From JACRAR01 sp041665185 (GTDB lineage: Bacteria > Pseudomonadota > Gammaproteobacteria > Burkholderiales > Rhodocyclaceae), in assembly GCA_041665185.1 (NCBI GenBank), contig JBAYJH010000071.1, positions 1 to 17,694 of the forward strand: DNA of 17,694 bases. The letters are read 5' to 3'. Made by a program: the position numbers and the translations under genes. Positions 15,644-17,694 of the stretch are shown piece after piece (position 1 is the first letter of the stretch; every line of letters begins with the position of its first letter). Under the pieces are notes generated by a model that was given only the letters and a program-made list of their open reading frames with translations, made no database searches and was not told where the DNA came from.

Positions 15644-15672
15644 AAATTACCGCACGACCCGGCAAATGTCAA
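15644..15672 (-). promoter_or_regulatory. sigma70-type promoter of the metX riboswitch transcript
   Basis: TTGACA (15667-15672) and TAATTT (15644-15649) are 17 bases apart on the reverse strand. Transcription should start near 15637, only about 3 bases before the riboswitch core, so the aptamer is at the very 5' end of the mRNA. Confidence 0.8.
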
Positions 15673-15700
15673 TGCGCGGGAATGTTGGGGGCGCGTGGCT

Positions 15701-16372
15701 TTAGTCGCGGTCGGGCGCTCCCAGGGGAAAGAGAGGCCGGAACGGTCGCGCCTCCTCCACCGCCCGGGCGAAGGACGGGCGGGCCAGCAAGCGCGCGCGG
15801 TAGGCGCGCAGCAGCGGAAACGCCTCGGAAATCCGGTGCGTCCAGTCAGCGTAGAACAGCGAGGGCGCGGCCGCGCAGTCCGCCAGGGTGAAGTCCGCAC
15901 CCGCGGCCCAAGTCTTGCCGGCAAGCTGCCCTTCGAGCCAGGCGTAGGCACGCTCCAGCCTTTCCCTGGCAATGACCAGCCCGTCCTCGCTCTTCACCGG
16001 AACTCGCTTCAGCGCACTATCTACCGCAACCTGCATCGCCTCCATCACGTGCAGGTCGAAGAAGCGATCGAGGAAGCGCACTTCCAGCGCGGCCAGCGGG
16101 TCGGCGGGCAGCAGGCGCACCGGCCCTGGATGCACGAGCTGTAGGTACTCGATGATGATGCTGGTCTCGACGATGTTGCGCTCGCCGTCCACCAGCAGCG
16201 GAAACTTGCGCAATGGCCAGCGCCGCAACCACTCGGCCGCGTGTTGCGGTGTATCCGGGCCAAGGCAGCGGAACTCGAAAGGCGTGCCGTTCTCGTACAG
16301 CGCGATGAGCACCTTCTGGGTGTACGAGGAGAAGGGATGGCCGTAGAGCGCGAGCGACAGGTCGCCGCTCAT
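15701..16372 (-). CDS. glutathione S-transferase family protein
   Basis: A 223-residue protein with an N-terminal thioredoxin-like domain (about 5-82) and an all-helical C-terminal domain (about 90-210). LALYGHPFSSYTQKVLIALYE carries the usual first strand and helix with SSY near the active site. FPLLVDGERNIVETSIIIEYL ends with the E-T/S glutathione-binding pair and the following helix. AGADFTLADCAAAPSLFYA near 158-176 matches the conserved N-capping region of the helical domain. The ATG at 16372 overlaps the stop of the SRPBCC gene by 4 bases. The longer open frame upstream mirrors that gene. The substrate is unknown. Confidence 0.92.
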   Translation of the reverse strand: MSGDLSLALYGHPFSSYTQKVLIALYENGTPFEFRCLGPDTPQHAAEWLRRWPLRKFPLLVDGERNIVETSIIIEYLQLVHPGPVRLLPADPLAALEVRFLDRFFDLHVMEAMQVAVDSALKRVPVKSEDGLVIARERLERAYAWLEGQLAGKTWAAGADFTLADCAAAPSLFYADWTHRISEAFPLLRAYRARLLARPSFARAVEEARPFRPLFPLGAPDRD

Positions 16373-16827
16373 GAGAGGTTGTCCCGGAGGTAGGCTTCGA
16401 GTTTCGCCAGGTGCTGTTTGCCGCCCTCGATAGCGCCGTACTTCTCGACCACCTCGTCGCGGGATTCCCTGCTCGGGAAAAGATGGCGCAGTGTGATCAG
16501 CGTGCCGGTGGCCGTTTCTTCCAGGGTGACGGTGGATTCGAACCATACCCGCTCGCCATCGCCATGGTCGGATACCCATCGGGACGGGGGCGTGATTTCC
16601 TTGAACACCACGTGGTTGGGGTAACGCGTGCCGTCGGGCCCCACCATGTCAAACGTCCAGGCGCCGCCGACCCGGAAATCCATGGTCACGCCTTCGTTCC
16701 TGAAGCCGTCCGGCCCCCACCACCTGTTCTGGTGCTCCGGGACAGTCATGGCTTTCCACACCAGTTCACGGGGGAAGGCGACTTCCCGCTGGAGCACCAG
16801 TTCGCGTTCCTTTTCATCGATGGTCAT
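16369..16827 (-). CDS. SRPBCC (AHSA1/CalC-like) domain protein
   Basis: A 152-residue single-domain START-like protein. Its pattern is LQREVAFPRELVWKAMTVPEHQNRWWGPDGF (about 12-42), then FRVGGAWTFDMVGPDG (about 51-66) and a C-terminal helix starting around GGKQHLAKLEAYL. The family has a hydrophobic ligand cavity and members are often encoded next to ArsR regulators. The ATG at 16827 has AAGGAAG upstream and overlaps the end of arsR by 14 bases. No catalytic role can be assigned. Confidence 0.92.
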   Translation of the reverse strand: MTIDEKERELVLQREVAFPRELVWKAMTVPEHQNRWWGPDGFRNEGVTMDFRVGGAWTFDMVGPDGTRYPNHVVFKEITPPSRWVSDHGDGERVWFESTVTLEETATGTLITLRHLFPSRESRDEVVEKYGAIEGGKQHLAKLEAYLRDNLS

Positions 16828-17170
16828 CGCTTCTTCCTTTCTCGGTTTCCAGGCTACGTAGATAGACTTCGAGGCGGTCCAGCCGGGACTCCCAGACCTT
16901 ACGCTGTTCCTCGATCCAGCCTGACGCCGCATTCAACGGCGCCTCTTCCAGCCGGCAGGGCCGCCACTGGGCGTTCCTGCTCCGGCTGATCAGATTGGCC
17001 CGCTCCAGCACCTTGAGATGTTTGGTGACGGCCGGCAGGGACATGTCCAGAGGCTGGGCCAGTTCGCCCACCGTCGCCTCGCCTGTGCACAGCCGTGCCA
17101 ACACGGCCCGCCGCGCCGGGTGAGCCAGGGCCGTGAAGACTGCGTCCAACTGGGCCTCGTAATTAACCAT
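16814..17170 (-). CDS. ArsR-family transcriptional regulator
   Basis: A 118-residue winged helix-turn-helix protein. ALAHPARRAVLARLCTGEATVGELAQPLDMSLPAVTKHLKVLERANLISR (about 14-63) is the full ArsR core with the recognition helix SLPAVTKHLKVL. The metal-binding ELCVCD signature of ArsR/SmtB sensors is absent, so it probably does not sense arsenic or zinc. It heads a three-gene operon with the SRPBCC and GST genes by overlapping stops and starts. Its start codon lies inside a 16-base palindrome, which suggests autorepression. Confidence 0.94.
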   Translation of the reverse strand: MVNYEAQLDAVFTALAHPARRAVLARLCTGEATVGELAQPLDMSLPAVTKHLKVLERANLISRSRNAQWRPCRLEEAPLNAASGWIEEQRKVWESRLDRLEVYLRSLETEKGRSDDHR

Positions 17171-17178
17171 ATGGTTAA
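17163..17178. promoter_or_regulatory. 16-bp palindromic operator overlapping the arsR start codon
   Basis: TTAACCATATGGTTAA is a perfect 16-base palindrome. It covers two bases of the -10 box, the likely transcription start, and the first codons of arsR. Binding of the ArsR dimer here would block RNA polymerase directly. The protein-site match is inferred from position and symmetry. Confidence 0.75.
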
Positions 17179-17205
17179 ATTAAACGACAAAGGTCTTCGT
17201 GTCAA
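17177..17205 (-). promoter_or_regulatory. sigma70-type promoter of the arsR-SRPBCC-GST operon
   Basis: TTGACA (17200-17205) is a perfect -35 box and TAATTT (17177-17182) a good -10 box, 17 bases apart on the reverse strand. Only 6 bases separate the -10 box from the ATG at 17170, so the transcript should start at or within a base or two of the start codon. That makes it probably leaderless. Confidence 0.8.
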
Positions 17206-17374
17206 CGGGCGCGTCGGAAAATGGGTTTGTTGGGGGTGCGCTTGAAGGTTTTGGTCGGTTAACCCAACTCGGGTAATTCCACAGAGAAGCGGTCGGAGAG
17301 TTGGTGCTGGCGCCGTCACGTGGCCTCGCTCCGGCTCCCGGTGCTGAGAAACGTACAAAACGGAAAATCAGTCA

Positions 17375-17392
17375 CGGATTACGAATAACCCG
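17375..17392 (-). terminator. weak hairpin downstream of the HEPN remnant
   Basis: On the reverse strand CGGGTTA and TAATCCG form a 7-base stem with one mismatch around a TTCG loop, starting right after the HEPN stop codon. A short T run follows only after several bases, so it is at best a weak terminator. Confidence 0.3.
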
Positions 17393-17393
17393 T

Positions 17394-17573
17394 TTATCCT
17401 GTTTTTGCCATGGCTTGCTGTACTTGCGGCAGAAGGGCGTCGGTCGCGGCGATCAGTTCTGCCAGCAAGGGCTCATCCACATCCATATAGCCTTCGTACT
17501 CCGCCAGATTTCGGCGTTCATGGTACAGCGCGAACTGACGAACCTGTAGCTTGCTCAGATCAAGCGTATGCAC
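17394..17573 (-). pseudogene. HEPN-like protein, C-terminal remnant (5'-truncated)
   Basis: A 59-residue reading from a GTG at 17573 with no ribosome-binding site; an in-frame TGA closes the frame at 17586-17588. The sequence VRQFALYHERRNLAEYEGYM followed by DVDEPLLAELIAATDALLPQVQQ resembles the last third of HEPN-like proteins of roughly 130-140 residues. The N-terminal helices, usually some 80 residues, are missing in all three reverse frames of the 121 upstream bases. The RX5H pattern (RQFALYH) recalls the HEPN ribonuclease motif but may be coincidental. HEPN proteins often belong to toxin-antitoxin or nucleotidyltransferase pairs. I regard it as a decayed gene; a very short working protein is less likely. 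Confidence 0.55.
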
Positions 17574-17604
17574 TAGTAGTTCGTTTCACTAATACACATA
17601 CAAC

Positions 17605-17694
17605 TTAAGCGATTCCGATGTCGAACTTGTTCCAGCGAAACACGACGGGAAGCTGGTTCATTTCTTCGATGCCCTTGAGGATGCGCGTCTTGAG
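17605..17694 (-). CDS. C-terminal fragment of an unidentified ORF, partial at window edge
   Basis: An open reverse-strand frame entering from the right edge gives 29 residues ending MNQLPVVFRWNKFDIGIA and a TAA stop. It is in a different frame from the HEPN remnant and ends 31 bases before its GTG. The fragment is too short to assign. It could be the partner of the HEPN gene or the end of a mobile-element gene that truncated it. Confidence 0.4.
   Translation of the reverse strand, partial: LKTRILKGIEEMNQLPVVFRWNKFDIGIA

Noticed and set aside
16373..16579. Upstream extension of the GST frame
   Set aside because: It overlaps the SRPBCC gene out of frame, and the thioredoxin-like fold begins right after the ATG at 16372.
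17206..17393. A possible short gene between arsR and the HEPN remnant
   Set aside because: No reading frame with a start, ribosome-binding site and plausible composition was found; only weak partial inverted repeats such as the one around 17262-17275.
1..17694. CRISPR arrays, tRNA or rRNA genes, complete insertion sequences
   Set aside because: I saw no regularly spaced repeats, no tRNA cloverleaf or CCA pattern, no rRNA motifs, and no transposase with terminal inverted repeats.

Overview
The window looks like chromosome from a GC-rich betaproteobacterium, probably near Rhodocyclales. That is inferred from codon use, the metX-metW pair, the MaeB-type malic enzyme and the MNAPL-like TtcA N-terminus, not from a database search. 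It is mostly conserved core metabolism. The most informative parts are regulatory sites between genes and a degraded accessory patch at the right edge.

Layout. 1-4197, forward: the 3' part of a malic enzyme/phosphotransacetylase fusion (maeB), a patatin-like phospholipase, and a periplasmic D-Ala-D-Ala endopeptidase (pbpG) with its own sigma70-type promoter. 4236-10451, reverse: a tight run transcribed as tcdA (tRNA ct6A37) > PTR1-like pteridine reductase > ttcA (tRNA s2C32) > mtnA (methionine salvage) > msbA (lipid A flippase) > an IclR-family regulator. 10506-11708, forward: a MidA/NDUFAF7-family methyltransferase, divergent from tcdA across a perfect 11-bp inverted repeat. 11712-13667, reverse: a 69-residue protein of unknown function, a hotdog thioesterase and an MFS transporter. 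13785-15672, reverse: promoter > SAM-II riboswitch > intrinsic terminator > metX > metW, a complete SAM-sensing methionine biosynthesis unit. 15701-17205, reverse: an overlapping arsR > SRPBCC > GST operon whose promoter and 16-bp palindrome overlap the arsR start codon. 17394-17694, reverse: a 5'-truncated HEPN-like gene and the C-terminus of an unidentified ORF.

How the genes work together. metX and metW begin methionine synthesis and are shut off when SAM is high. mtnA recycles the methylthioribose made from SAM. ttcA and tcdA modify tRNA. The arsR operon appears to control itself. No gap exceeds 300 bases. The 3106-3273 gap holds the pbpG promoter and GTACC repeats. The gap between arsR and the HEPN remnant (17206-17393) shows only a weak hairpin near 17375-17392.

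No convincing new multi-gene system is visible. The best leads are the riboswitch with its apparent terminator/antiterminator exchange, the self-overlapping arsR operator (probably a leaderless transcript), the operator-like palindrome at the predicted transcription start of the small unknown gene, two inverted repeats that abut start codons, and the HEPN remnant at the edge.
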